From assembly GCA_020057015.1 (NCBI GenBank), contig JAGVGS010000096.1, positions 1 through 9,586 on the forward strand: DNA of 9,586 nt, in the 5' to 3' direction. The first letter of the stretch is position 1. The number at the start of each line of letters is the position of its first letter. Source of the DNA: Candidatus Omnitrophota bacterium. GTDB taxonomy: Bacteria > Omnitrophota > Gorgyraeia > Aquiviventales > Aquiviventaceae. Of this stretch, positions 1 through 7,368 are shown in pieces. The position numbers and the translations under genes were made by a program. The notes under the pieces were generated by a model, which was given only the letters and a program-made list of their open reading frames with translations, was not told the origin of the DNA and ran no database searches.

Positions 1-2
1 GC

Positions 3-668
3 ATCGCGGTCGCGGCCCCCGACCTCTGGGGCCATGGGCGCAGCGCCGGAGCGCGGGGCCATGTGGACTTGCCCTGGTGCCTGGCCGATCTGCAGCGGCT
101 GACGCAAGAGGTGTTCTTACCCGCGCTAGGCAGCTCCCACTACGCGCTCATGGGTCACAGCTTCGGCGGTCTGCTGGCGATCGCGTGGGCGCTGTCGAAC
201 CCGCCTCAATTGACGCGACTGGTGGTCGAATCCCCCTTGCTGGAAGTGGGGTTTCCTATCCCGTGGTGGAAGGCCGCGATCGGGGCTGCGCTCTCGGTGC
301 TCTGGCCCACATGCCCGCTGTCCGCTGACCTGGATCTTTCGGCGCTGAGCCACGACCCGGCAGTGGTGAAGGCCTATCGGGAGGACCCGCTGGTGCACGG
401 CACGATTACGGCCGCCACCTACCGCGCCACCATCCGCCTGCGGGACCACGTCATGCGCAAGGCCGCTCAGCTGAAGGTACCCACCCTGCTGTTGACCGCC
501 GGGACCGACCGCATCGTGTCGGTAGAGGCCGAGCGGCAATGGTTTGCCCGGCTCACTTGCGAAAAGCGCCATCGCGAGTTTCCGGATAGCTTTCACGAGC
601 TGCACCATGAAAGCGTCCGTGGCGAGGTGTTTCAATTCATCCGCGAATGGGTGCTCCCGCGCGCATGA
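3..668 (+). CDS. alpha/beta hydrolase, monoacylglycerol lipase / lysophospholipase-like (5' partial)
   Basis: This is a serine hydrolase of the Hydrolase_4 / S33-like group, probably acting on monoacylglycerols, lysophospholipids or related small esters in the cytoplasm. The frame is open from base 3 and encodes a PDLWGHGRSAGARGHV segment. That is the DxxGHGxSxGxRGH block that precedes the nucleophile elbow in this family, so the GTG at 63 is an internal codon and the true start lies before the window. The nucleophile motif GHSFGG has its serine at 159-161. The acid is probably the Asp at 507-509 (TAGTDRIVS) and the catalytic His is at 594-596 (DSFHELHHE, close to the family's HELxNE block). 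The triad is therefore complete. The stop overlaps the next start as ATGA at 665-668, which suggests one operon with the exported protease-like gene. The fold is certain; the substrate is inferred. Confidence 0.87.
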   Translation: MAVAAPDLWGHGRSAGARGHVDLPWCLADLQRLTQEVFLPALGSSHYALMGHSFGGLLAIAWALSNPPQLTRLVVESPLLEVGFPIPWWKAAIGAALSVLWPTCPLSADLDLSALSHDPAVVKAYREDPLVHGTITAATYRATIRLRDHVMRKAAQLKVPTLLLTAGTDRIVSVEAERQWFARLTCEKRHREFPDSFHELHHESVRGEVFQFIREWVLPRA

Positions 669-1918
669 GCCGCCGCCTCCTGCCGCTGCTCGTGCTCAGC
701 GTGCTGTGCAGCCTCGGGCGGACCCAGCCGCTGCAGGCCGAAGAGTCCGCCGCGACCGACTGGTCCGCGACCACCGTGCGCCTGCGACAAGAGCTGCAAC
801 GCCAGCCCGGACGCGCCATGCTGCGTCAGCAGCTGGCCATCGCGCTGAACAACTATGGCGTGGAGCTCAGCGACCGCAAAGAGTGGACCGCAGCCGTAGA
901 GCAGCTGAGCGACGCCGTAGAGCTCGAGCCGCAGAACACCCAGTTTCGCAAGAACCTCGCCACCACGTATATCAACCAGGCCCAACAACTGCATCAGCAG
1001 CACCAAACCAACGACGCGCTGGCCGCCCTGGAGCACGCCCTGGCCGCCGACCCCAACCTGGCTGCGGCATATCAATTGCGCGGTCAGATCGAATACGACC
1101 GGCAGCATTTGAAGGAAGCGAAGGCCGCCTGGCAGCAATCGCTCCAGCTCGACCCGCGCCAAGACGATGTGTTGACCTTGCTGGCGCAAGTCAGCGAAGA
1201 GCTGCCGGTCGAGTCGAAGTTCGATCGGCTCTCGCAGGCCTATTTTGACCTGCGCTATGAAGAGCAGGTCGAGCGCCCAGCCGGCTTCGATGTCCGCGAT
1301 GCGCTGCTGCAAGCGCGCCGCGAGGTGGGCGGGGATTTCGCCTACTGGCCGAAGCATAAGATCGTCGTGCTCCTCTACAGCGCCGAGAGCTTCCGGCGGC
1401 TGCGGCAAGAGACACCCGACTGGGTCGGCGGCCAGTACGACGGCAAGATCCGCATCCCGCTGCCCGGGGCGACGCTGAACCAGGACATCGTCCGGCAGAT
1501 CCTGTTTCATGAGTACACGCACGCCGTGGTGCAAGAGCTTACCCGAGGACGCTGCCCGCAATGGCTCAATGAGGGGCTGGCAGAATACCAAGGCCGCACC
1601 CAGGCGCCAGGCTCGTTGCGTTTCGTGCGGCGCGCGCACCAGGCCGGACGCTTGGTGCCTTGGCAGGACCTCTCGTCGTATTTTTCCGTGAACCTCCCGA
1701 TGGAAACCGTCGGGCTGGCGTACGAGCAGGCCCACAGCATCGTGAGCTATCTGGTGGACAAATATGGCTTTTGGCGCATGCGCCGGCTGCTGAAGACACT
1801 GAACGAAGGGCAGCTTTTCGAGGCGGCGTTTCAAGCCGAGTACCGGCTGCCGATCGCCAAATTGGAAAAGGCGTGGCTGGCCTGGCTGCCGGAGTGGCTG
1901 ACAGGACAGCCCGCATGA
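665..1918 (+). CDS. exported TPR protein with gluzincin (peptidase MA-like) metalloprotease domain
   Basis: This 417-residue protein has three visible parts. Residues 1-25 look like a Sec signal peptide: basic SRR, a hydrophobic core, and a signal peptidase I-type end at LQA before EES. Residues about 58-166 contain roughly three TPR-like helical repeats, each closing on an LEP/ADP/LDP turn. Residues about 225-415 form a zinc-protease domain with HEYTH at 282-286 and a probable third ligand, Glu303, in WLNEGLAEY; this is the HExxH...EG.AEY arrangement of peptidase MA-like proteins. It probably works in the periplasm or outside the cell, with the TPRs binding a partner or substrate. I chose ATG 665 over ATG 647: it makes an ATGA overlap with the upstream stop and puts the signal peptide directly at the N terminus. 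Cys15 is not a good lipobox, because Leu precedes it. The stop overlaps polX as ATGA. The substrate is unknown. Confidence 0.82.
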   Translation: MSRRLLPLLVLSVLCSLGRTQPLQAEESAATDWSATTVRLRQELQRQPGRAMLRQQLAIALNNYGVELSDRKEWTAAVEQLSDAVELEPQNTQFRKNLATTYINQAQQLHQQHQTNDALAALEHALAADPNLAAAYQLRGQIEYDRQHLKEAKAAWQQSLQLDPRQDDVLTLLAQVSEELPVESKFDRLSQAYFDLRYEEQVERPAGFDVRDALLQARREVGGDFAYWPKHKIVVLLYSAESFRRLRQETPDWVGGQYDGKIRIPLPGATLNQDIVRQILFHEYTHAVVQELTRGRCPQWLNEGLAEYQGRTQAPGSLRFVRRAHQAGRLVPWQDLSSYFSVNLPMETVGLAYEQAHSIVSYLVDKYGFWRMRRLLKTLNEGQLFEAAFQAEYRLPIAKLEKAWLAWLPEWLTGQPA

Positions 1919-3654
1919 AACAGCACGACGTGGCCGCGGCCTTTGCGCAGATGGCCGACTTGCTCGAGTATGAGGCAGAGAACCCGTTTCGCATCCGCGC
2001 CTACCGACGCGCGGCCCAAACGCTCGAGCGGCTGCCCGGCGATCTCGAAGCGCTGGCCGCCGGCGAGCAGCTGCGCGAGATCCCAGGCATCGGCCAAGAC
2101 CTGGCGCACAAAATCGAAGAGTATCTGGCCACCGGTGCGCTGGCGGCACTGGAGCAATTAAGAAAGAAGGTCCCGCCGGTCGTGCTCGAGCTCTTGAACA
2201 TCCCTGGTGTGGGCCCCAAGACCGCCAAGATCTTGACCGATCAGCTGCACCTAAAGACGGTGCAGGACTTGGAAGCTGCGGCCCGGGCAGGGAAGCTGCG
2301 GGGCTTGCCGGGGTTTCAGGCCAAGAAGGAAGCAAACATCCTCAAGGCCATCACGCTGGTCAAGCAGGGCCAGGAGCGCATGGATTTGTGGACCGCTTGG
2401 GGGCTCGGGCAAGCACTGACGGCCTGGCTCGAACAAACACCCGGGGTCAAGCGCGCCTCGATAGCCGGCAGCCTGCGGCGTATGCGCGAGACGATCGGGG
2501 ACGTGGACGTGCTCGCCTCGGCCGCCACCCCGGCGCGCGTCATCGAGCGCTTTTGCGCCTCGCCGTTTGCCGCGCGCGTGCTGGCCGCCGGCGACACGAA
2601 GGCCTCGGTCATTACCCCGCAGGGCGTTCAGGTGGATTTGCGCGCCGTGGTGCCAGAGAGCTTTGGCGCGGCCCTGCAATATTTCACCGGCTCGAAGGAG
2701 CATAATGTGCAATTGCGCGAGCGGGCCATTCGCCAGGGGCTGAAGGTCAACGAGTATGGCGTCTATGAGCTCAAGTCCGGCAAGCGCATCGCCGGCAGGG
2801 AAGAGGCCGACGTCTACAAAGCCCTAGGGCTGCCCTGGATCCCGCCGGAGCTGCGCGAAGACAGCGGGGAGATGGATGCCGCAGCCGCCAGGCAGTTGCC
2901 GAAGCTGGTCGAGGCCAAAGACATCTGCGGCGATTTCCACGTGCATACCAATGCCTCTGATGGCCGCGACTCGCTGGACGTGATGGCACGCGCCGGCGAA
3001 GCGAAGGGCTACGAGTACCTGGCGATTTGCGATCATTCCCCCTCGCTGCGCATCGCCAACGGCTTGTCAATCGAGCGGCTGCGGGCGCACATCAAAGCCA
3101 TCAAGGCCTTTCATGCCCGCCGCAAGGGCTACCGCCTGCTCGCTGGTGCGGAAGTCGATATCCTGGCCGAAGGAAAGATGGATTACCCCGATGCGGTGCT
3201 CGCGGAGCTTGATTTTGTGGTCGGCTCGATCCATTCCGGGTTCAGCCAGCCTGAAGCGCAGATCACGCGACGCTTGGTCAACGCCATGCGCAATCCCTAT
3301 GTGACCATCATCGGCCACCCCACCGGGCGGCTGCTGGGCCAGCGCGAGCCGTATGCGCTGGATTATCCCGCGGTGCTGCGGGTGGCAAAGGAGACCGGCA
3401 CGGCGCTGGAGATGAACGCCTCGCCGCAGCGCTTGGATTTGACCGACACGATGGCGCGGCAAGCCCGCGAAGCCGGGGTGATGCTCGCCATTTGCACCGA
3501 CAGCCATGCGAAGGAACAGCTAGACTATATGACCTTAGGGGTCGGGCGCGCCCGCCGCGCTTGGGCAGGGAAGGCCTCCTTGCTGAACTGCTTGCCGCTC
3601 ACACCGCTTCTCGCTTGGCTTGGCAAGAAGCGCCGCGCTGTAGGAGTGCACTGA
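1915..3654 (+). CDS. polX: DNA polymerase/3'-5' exonuclease PolX (Pol beta-like plus PHP)
   Basis: This is a family X DNA polymerase for gap filling in base-excision repair, fused to a PHP phosphoesterase domain that gives 3'-5' exonuclease and AP/3'-end processing in studied homologues. Its 579 residues match the usual bacterial length (about 570-580). The N-terminal region carries helix-hairpin-helix motifs IPGIG (56-60) and IPGVG (96-100). The nucleotidyltransferase core has GSLRR (185-189) and GDVDVL, giving catalytic Asp196 and Asp198, with the third Asp at 241 (VDLRAV). The PHP domain has HVHTNASDG (His342, His344, Asp349), DHS (Asp373, His374), Glu413, His440, His468 and DSH (Asp529, His531). 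The whole metal site appears intact, so both activities are predicted. The frame is open upstream to 1660, but ATG 1915 overlaps the preceding stop (ATGA) and matches the family N terminus. The next gene starts within its stop codon. Confidence 0.95.
   Translation: MKQHDVAAAFAQMADLLEYEAENPFRIRAYRRAAQTLERLPGDLEALAAGEQLREIPGIGQDLAHKIEEYLATGALAALEQLRKKVPPVVLELLNIPGVGPKTAKILTDQLHLKTVQDLEAAARAGKLRGLPGFQAKKEANILKAITLVKQGQERMDLWTAWGLGQALTAWLEQTPGVKRASIAGSLRRMRETIGDVDVLASAATPARVIERFCASPFAARVLAAGDTKASVITPQGVQVDLRAVVPESFGAALQYFTGSKEHNVQLRERAIRQGLKVNEYGVYELKSGKRIAGREEADVYKALGLPWIPPELREDSGEMDAAAARQLPKLVEAKDICGDFHVHTNASDGRDSLDVMARAGEAKGYEYLAICDHSPSLRIANGLSIERLRAHIKAIKAFHARRKGYRLLAGAEVDILAEGKMDYPDAVLAELDFVVGSIHSGFSQPEAQITRRLVNAMRNPYVTIIGHPTGRLLGQREPYALDYPAVLRVAKETGTALEMNASPQRLDLTDTMARQAREAGVMLAICTDSHAKEQLDYMTLGVGRARRAWAGKASLLNCLPLTPLLAWLGKKRRAVGVH
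3642..3646 (+). promoter_or_regulatory. ribosome binding site of era
   Basis: AGGAG lies seven bases before ATG 3654, inside the last codons of polX. It fixes the era start at the TGATG overlap rather than at the upstream in-frame codons from 3492. Confidence 0.75.
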
Positions 3655-4589
3655 TGGCTGACACGGCTTTGCGCTCAGGGTTTGTCGCCCTCATCGGCCG
3701 GCCCAACGTGGGCAAATCCACGCTGCTCAACGCCTTATTGGGCGAGAAGCTCGCCATCGTCTCTCCGAAGCCCCAGACCACGCGCCACCGCATCCTCGGC
3801 ATCCTGCATCGGCCGGACGCGCAGGTGATGTTCCTGGACAGCCCAGGATTCCACGAGCCGCAGCACGCGCTGGGCCGCCAAATGATGGAAGCGGCGAAGA
3901 GCGTGCTGGAGGAAGCCGACGTCATCGTAGTGCTGATTGACGCGCAGCGAGGGATCACCGCAGAAGATCTGCGGGTCTTCGTGCAGGTCAAGCGCGCGCT
4001 GGAGCAGCCGGCCCTCAGCGGTGGTAAGCGCACCGCCCTCTTGGTGATCAACAAAGTCGACCTGGTGAAAAAGCCGCGGCTGCTGCCGGTGATCGAAGCC
4101 GGGGTGACCCAGCATGGCTTCACCGAATGCATCCCCATCTCCGCCCTCACCGGCGTGCAGCTCGAGCCGCTGCTGGCGCGGATCATCGCCTATTTGCCCG
4201 AGGGCCCGCAATGGTACGAACCGCACCAGCATACCGACCAGACCGCAGCACAGCGGGCCGGCGAGCTGATCCGCGAGCAAGTGCTGCTGGCCACCCGCGA
4301 AGAAGTGCCGCACGCGGTGGCGGTGCGCATCGACCAGATCGAGGAAGGGCCAAAGCTCACCTCGATTCAAGCCACCATCGTCGTGGACCGCCCGGGCCAA
4401 AAGGCGATTGTGATCGGCAAGGGCGGGCTCATGCTCAAAAGCATCGGCATGAAAGCGCGGGCACAGCTCGAGCCGCTGCTGGGCCGCAAGGTGTTCCTCG
4501 GGCTCTGGGTGAAAGTCATCCCCGGCTGGCGCAGCAACGAGCGCCTGCTACGGGAGCTTGGCTACACCAGCGCCGAGGGGGCCAGATGA
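3654..4589 (+). CDS. era: GTPase Era
   Basis: Era is an essential GTPase that binds the 3' end of 16S rRNA and helps mature the 30S ribosomal subunit. At 311 residues it is close to the usual ~300. The G motifs are in order: GRPNVGKS (15-22, P loop), PQTTRHR (40-46, switch I with the G2 Thr), DSPG (62-65, G3), NKVD (133-136, G4) and SAL (163-165, G5). The C-terminal type II KH domain has IVIGKGGLMLKSIG (252-265) followed by VFLGLWVKVIPGW (280-292), the signature end of Era. The G3 motif reads DSPG rather than the commoner DTPG, a conservative change. It sits last in the polX run, with its ATG sharing one base with the polX stop. A link between this operon and ribosome assembly is not otherwise evident. 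Confidence 0.97.
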   Translation: MADTALRSGFVALIGRPNVGKSTLLNALLGEKLAIVSPKPQTTRHRILGILHRPDAQVMFLDSPGFHEPQHALGRQMMEAAKSVLEEADVIVVLIDAQRGITAEDLRVFVQVKRALEQPALSGGKRTALLVINKVDLVKKPRLLPVIEAGVTQHGFTECIPISALTGVQLEPLLARIIAYLPEGPQWYEPHQHTDQTAAQRAGELIREQVLLATREEVPHAVAVRIDQIEEGPKLTSIQATIVVDRPGQKAIVIGKGGLMLKSIGMKARAQLEPLLGRKVFLGLWVKVIPGWRSNERLLRELGYTSAEGAR

Positions 4590-4616
4590 GTTGCGTCATA
4601 GCCTGGGCGGGTGACG

Positions 4617-4715
4617 CCGGACGGGGCTGCCCCACCCCGCAGCGGAAGGGGGATGGGGGGCCAGACCTGAGGATATATCAAGCAGCCCCCCCCCGCGAGG
4701 GGTGGGGTTGTCCGG
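4617..4715. repeat. long imperfect G/C-rich inverted repeat between era and the Nudix gene
   Basis: The 169-base gap between genes holds a large imperfect palindrome. CCGGAC at 4617-4622 pairs with GTCCGG at 4710-4715. CCCCACCCC at 4630-4638 pairs with GGGGTGGGG at 4699-4707. An inner run of six G (4655-4660) faces a run of nine C (4686-4694). A small competing hairpin, GGGG-CTG-CCCC, lies at 4623-4633. It could fold the era 3' end and slow transcription or protect the transcript, or it could be a dispersed REP/MITE-like element. No T run follows, so it is not a standard intrinsic terminator. The short reading frames over it have no family-like sequence. Confidence 0.6.
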
Positions 4716-4758
4716 CGGCAGGACCCGCCAGAACGCCAGAATAGGACAGAATCCTGAT

Positions 4759-5334
4759 ATGGCCCGCCTCGTGCCGCGCGTGCTCAAACGCGAGACGATC
4801 TACCAAGGCCGCGTCATCCGTCTCGTGCGCGAAGAGCTGCAAGTTGCCGGGCAGCGCTTCACCCGCGAGACCATCAAGCACCCTGGGGCCGTCGTGATCG
4901 TCCCGCTGCGCAAAGATGGGCAGCTCGTGCTGGTGCGGCAGTACCGCCGTGCGGTTGAGCGCACGCTGCTGGAGCTGCCGGCCGGCACGCTTGAGCCCGG
5001 CGAGCCGCGGCTGAGCTGTGCTAAGCGCGAACTCATGGAAGAGACCGGCTGGCGGGCCACGCAGTGGGAGCGCTTAGGCCAGTTCTATGCCGCCCCCGGA
5101 TTTATCTCCGAGCAAATGACGGTGTACCTGGCGCAAGGGCTCACCCAGCATCAAGCATCCCCCGAGCCGGATGAGATGGTCACCCCGGTGTACCTGACAC
5201 TAAGCCAGGCGTTTGCCCGCATCCGGCGCGGTACGATCTGCGATGCCAAGACCATCATCGGCATCCTGTTCGCGGCAGCCAGGTTGCAGCGGCGAGGAGA
5301 GTTCGCTACACTAGTACGATCATGGCGACCCTGA
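4759..5334 (+). CDS. Nudix hydrolase, ADP-ribose pyrophosphatase-like
   Basis: This enzyme is predicted to hydrolyse ADP-ribose or related nucleoside diphosphate sugars to AMP plus ribose 5-phosphate, a cytoplasmic housecleaning step. The 191-residue product has an exact Nudix box at residues 76-98 (G-x5-E-x7-RE-x2-EE-x-G-W, with Gly76, Glu82, Arg90, Glu91, Glu94, Glu95, Gly97). It is preceded by the ELPAG segment usual in ADPRases. Pro113 in the YAAPGFISEQ block lies about 15 residues past the box, where the ADP-ribose-specific subgroup carries a conserved proline. The start is taken as ATG 4759; a GTG at 4702 is in frame but would add 19 residues from the inverted-repeat zone that do not look like the family. 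The ribosome site is weak (AGGA, 12 bases upstream). The end overlaps the next gene by 13 bases. Confidence 0.9.
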   Translation: MARLVPRVLKRETIYQGRVIRLVREELQVAGQRFTRETIKHPGAVVIVPLRKDGQLVLVRQYRRAVERTLLELPAGTLEPGEPRLSCAKRELMEETGWRATQWERLGQFYAAPGFISEQMTVYLAQGLTQHQASPEPDEMVTPVYLTLSQAFARIRRGTICDAKTIIGILFAAARLQRRGEFATLVRSWRP

Positions 5335-5765
5335 CCGCCCGTCTGGAAGAGGACTACAAGATCGCGCTGAAAGCCGGCGAGCGCCTGCGCGTGGACACGC
5401 TGCGCCTGATCAAGGCGGCGATTCAGCGCGTGGCGATTGATAAGCGCAAGGACGCGCTGGATGACGCCGAGATCCTCCAGGTGTTAGCGCAGCAGGCCAA
5501 GCAGCGCCGCGAGACCATCGAGTCGTCGAAGAACACCAGCCGGCAGGATATCTTCACCCAGGCGACCCAAGAGCTGGCCTTGCTAAACTCCTATTTGCCG
5601 CAGCAGCTCTCTACTGAGGCGGTCAAGCAATTGATCGAAGACGCGGTGGCGGCGGTGGGCACCAATCAAGGCCAGATCATGAAGCACGTCATGGGCAAGG
5701 CGGCGGGGACGGCCGATGGCAAGCTCGTCAGCCAACTCGTCAGCGAACGCCTGAAGAAGGGCTAA
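5322..5765 (+). CDS. GatB/YqeY family protein
   Basis: This 147-residue product matches the length and pattern of the YqeY family. It has a helical N-terminal part (LTARLEEDYKIALKAGERLRVDTLRLIKAAI), a basic/acidic middle segment (QAKQRRETIE...) and the LNSYLPQQLS block. It ends in a GatB tail-like domain (GQIMKHVMGKAAGTADGKLVSQLV, about residues 114-140). The C-terminal domain is shared with the tRNA-binding tail of GatB, the amidotransferase that makes Gln-tRNA. Free-standing YqeY proteins are suspected to act on tRNA or tRNA-dependent amidation, but their role is not settled. The gene begins inside the Nudix stop region (13-base overlap), and the nearest purine-rich site is too far upstream to serve as a normal ribosome site, so translational coupling is likely. 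Confidence 0.9.
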   Translation: MATLTARLEEDYKIALKAGERLRVDTLRLIKAAIQRVAIDKRKDALDDAEILQVLAQQAKQRRETIESSKNTSRQDIFTQATQELALLNSYLPQQLSTEAVKQLIEDAVAAVGTNQGQIMKHVMGKAAGTADGKLVSQLVSERLKKG

Positions 5766-5768
5766 TCG

Positions 5769-6047
5769 ATGGCGGTTGCCACTCCCGCCCCGCGCAAAGG
5801 CCGTCCGAAGGCGCTCATCAATCCCGATAGCTGCACCGGCTGCGAAGTGTGCATCGCGGTCTGCCCGGTTGACTGCATCGACAAGATTCCGGGGCCGGTG
5901 TATCCGACGCTGGGCTCGACCTGCATCGTGGATCAGCCCAAGTGCATCGGCTGCTGGCTGTGTGAGAAAATTTGTCCTTGGGATGCGATTTCCATGGTGC
6001 CACCACAGGAGGCCCCCATCATTACGACCACGCAGGTTACCGCATGA
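5769..6047 (+). CDS. 2[4Fe-4S] ferredoxin-like protein
   Basis: This small 92-residue iron-sulfur protein should carry electrons in the cytoplasm through two [4Fe-4S] clusters. It has two CxxCxxCxxxCP motifs: Cys22, 25, 28, 32 and Cys59, 62, 65, 69. Two further cysteines, 36 and 52, lie between them. The inter-motif segment is longer than in the smallest clostridial ferredoxins. A basic, proline-containing N-terminal tail of about 16 residues precedes the fold. The start follows the YqeY stop by three bases. Its own stop overlaps the next gene as ATGA (6044-6047), so it is likely co-translated with the tRNA-binding protein. No oxidoreductase partner lies in the window, so the redox partner cannot be named. 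Confidence 0.9.
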   Translation: MAVATPAPRKGRPKALINPDSCTGCEVCIAVCPVDCIDKIPGPVYPTLGSTCIVDQPKCIGCWLCEKICPWDAISMVPPQEAPIITTTQVTA

Positions 6048-6463
6048 GCGACCCCATTGAGGCAGGGAAGACCCCGACCCCTGTAACACCGGCCGTCACC
6101 CCGATACCAGCCGCGCCAGCCGCACCTGCGGCCCCGGTAGAGATTTCGCTTGAGACGTTTCAGCAGCTCGCCCTGCGCATCGGCACGATTACCGCAGCCG
6201 AGCTGCATCCCAAGGCTGACCGGCTGCTAGTGCTGACCGTAGATATCGGCGAGGCCGCACCCCGCCAAGTCGTCGCAGGCATCCGCCAGTGGTATCAGCC
6301 GGCAGAGCTTATCGGCCGGCAGGTCGTGGTGGTCGCCAACCTCAAACCCGCCGCCCTGCGCGGGGTCATGAGCCAAGGCATGGTGCTGGCCGGCTCCGAT
6401 GAGACGGGCCTGGCCTTGCTGCATCCGGCGAAGCCCTTGCGCCCCGGCAGCACGGTCAAATAA
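6044..6463 (+). CDS. free-standing MetRS beta / Trbp111-like tRNA-binding protein
   Basis: This 139-residue protein consists of a Pro/Ala-rich linker (about residues 10-32) and one OB-fold tRNA-binding domain (about residues 37-139). The diagnostic blocks are LRIGTITAAELHPKADRLLVLTVDIG, RQVVAGIRQWYQPAELIGRQVVVVANLKP and LRGVMSQGMVLAG. These match the C-terminal domain of bacterial methionyl-tRNA synthetase and the stand-alone Trbp111 proteins. Such domains dimerise and grip the tRNA, raising its affinity for the catalytic subunit. No catalytic MetRS (no HIGH or KMSKS) is nearby, so it may act in trans on a MetRS encoded elsewhere or as a general tRNA binder. The ATG is within the ferredoxin stop (ATGA); longer in-frame extensions from 5972 would overlap that gene and are not supported. 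Confidence 0.92.
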   Translation: MSDPIEAGKTPTPVTPAVTPIPAAPAAPAAPVEISLETFQQLALRIGTITAAELHPKADRLLVLTVDIGEAAPRQVVAGIRQWYQPAELIGRQVVVVANLKPAALRGVMSQGMVLAGSDETGLALLHPAKPLRPGSTVK

Positions 6464-6471
6464 AGCCCCGC

Positions 6472-7338
6472 GTGATCGTCGAAGTTCTCTTCCTCACGGT
6501 CTTTTGGCTGTGGGTGGCCACAGCAGTCCTGTTCTTGCGTAACACCGTCTTGCCGCGCCTGCCGGTGCCCACCGCCCCCTTTGAAACAGTCCAATTTCCC
6601 TCCACCGATGGCTTGCAGCTGGAAGGCTGGAAGATCACCAGTGACCCCGAGGCCCCCTGGCTCATCATCTGCCATGGCCTGGGCACCAACCGCGCTGATC
6701 TGCTCGACATCGCCCAGGGGCTTGTCCGGCGGCAGTTCAACGTGCTGCTCTTTGACTTCCGGGCGCACGGCAGCAGCCAGGGCAGGGTGACATCGTTTGG
6801 GTTCACCGAGCAGCGCGACCTGGAAGGGGCCTTGGCCTACCTCGGCTCGCAGCCGGATATTCCAGCGCGGCCGTATGGCTTCTATGGAATTTCGATGGGG
6901 GCTGTGGTGGGCTTAAGCGTGGCGGCCCGCGATGAGCGCCTGGGGGCCGTAGCGGTGGATAGCCCCTATACCAGCCTGGATGAGAGCCTGGCCCATCACC
7001 TGAAGCTGATGTACCCCATCCTGCCGCGCTATCCGTTTGCCTGGTTTTTGTGGGCCACGTACCGGCTGCGCTTCGGCACCTGGCCGCAGCATGTGTCCTC
7101 TCGCTCGGCCGCGGCGCAGCTGAACGGCCGGCCACTGCTACTCATCCAAGGGGAAGCTGACCCCCGCATGTCGGTAGATGGCGCCAAGCAGATCTTCGGC
7201 CGGGCCTCTGAACCTAAAGAGCTGTGGCTTATCCCCGGCGCCAGCCATCTGGAAGGCTACGCCCTGAACCCCGACGCCTACCTGAAGCGCCTGATCGCCT
7301 TTTTTGACAAGTTCCTCCGCCCAGCTCCCACTCGCTAG
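6472..7338 (+). CDS. membrane-anchored alpha/beta hydrolase
   Basis: This 288-residue serine hydrolase has a hydrophobic N-terminal segment (about residues 2-22, rich in V, L, F and W) that probably anchors it to the membrane. The catalytic domain has an oxyanion-type HGLG (68-71) and the DFRAHGSSQG loop (95-104). The nucleophile is Ser141 in GISMG, the acid Asp230 (QGEADPRM) and the base His259 (GASHLEGY). It resembles the broad group of bacterial YqkD/FrsA-like or cinnamoyl-ester-type hydrolases; no substrate can be named. The start is GTG at 6472, eight bases after the preceding stop and without a clear ribosome site. It keeps the full hydrophobic segment and is the only start near the gene end. 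It is unrelated in detail to the lipase-like hydrolase at the window start. The gene is followed by the promoter of the accessory cassette. Confidence 0.88.
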   Translation: MIVEVLFLTVFWLWVATAVLFLRNTVLPRLPVPTAPFETVQFPSTDGLQLEGWKITSDPEAPWLIICHGLGTNRADLLDIAQGLVRRQFNVLLFDFRAHGSSQGRVTSFGFTEQRDLEGALAYLGSQPDIPARPYGFYGISMGAVVGLSVAARDERLGAVAVDSPYTSLDESLAHHLKLMYPILPRYPFAWFLWATYRLRFGTWPQHVSSRSAAAQLNGRPLLLIQGEADPRMSVDGAKQIFGRASEPKELWLIPGASHLEGYALNPDAYLKRLIAFFDKFLRPAPTR

Positions 7339-7339
7339 C

Positions 7340-7368
7340 TTGAGTACTTATACCAAATTTGGTATATT
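7340..7368 (+). promoter_or_regulatory. sigma-70-type promoter of the HTH/zeta-like cassette
   Basis: TTGAGT (7340-7345, four of six consensus bases) and TATATT (7363-7368, five of six) are separated by exactly 17 bases. The -10 box ends nine bases before ATG 7378, so transcription would begin about 1-4 bases before the start codon. No Shine-Dalgarno sequence lies in this stretch. The transcript is therefore predicted to be leaderless or nearly so. The -35 box lies just past the end of the upstream hydrolase gene. Confidence 0.7.
7349..7366. promoter_or_regulatory. 18-bp perfect palindrome, probable autoregulatory operator
   Basis: TATACCAAATTTGGTATA reads the same on both strands. It fills most of the promoter spacer and the first four bases of the -10 box, so a dimer bound here would block RNA polymerase. 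Its place directly before an HTH gene is typical of toxin-antitoxin loci in which the antitoxin or a dedicated repressor controls its own promoter. Binding by the 7378 gene product is inferred. Confidence 0.75.

Noticed and set aside
63..65. GTG as the start of the first hydrolase
   Set aside because: The same frame upstream of it encodes the conserved GHGRSxGxRGH block, so the gene enters from outside the window.
632..2335. A 567-codon open frame on the minus strand across the TPR-protease and polX genes
   Set aside because: It is antisense to two genes with clear family motifs, its translation is Arg/Gly/Leu/Gln-rich low-complexity sequence with no recognisable domain, and long antisense frames are common in GC-rich DNA.
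4617..4715. Intrinsic terminator for era
   Set aside because: The inverted repeat is long and interrupted and is not followed by a T run on either side.
4127..4787. Short overlapping frames on both strands around the era 3' end and the following gap
   Set aside because: They are shadows of era or of the G/C inverted repeat, with repetitive Arg/Ala/Pro/Gly translations and no family resemblance.
5284..5312. Possible promoter (TTGCAG, 17-base spacer, TACACT) before the YqeY-type gene
   Set aside because: Only three and four of six bases match consensus, it lies inside the Nudix coding region, and the 13-base gene overlap already explains expression.
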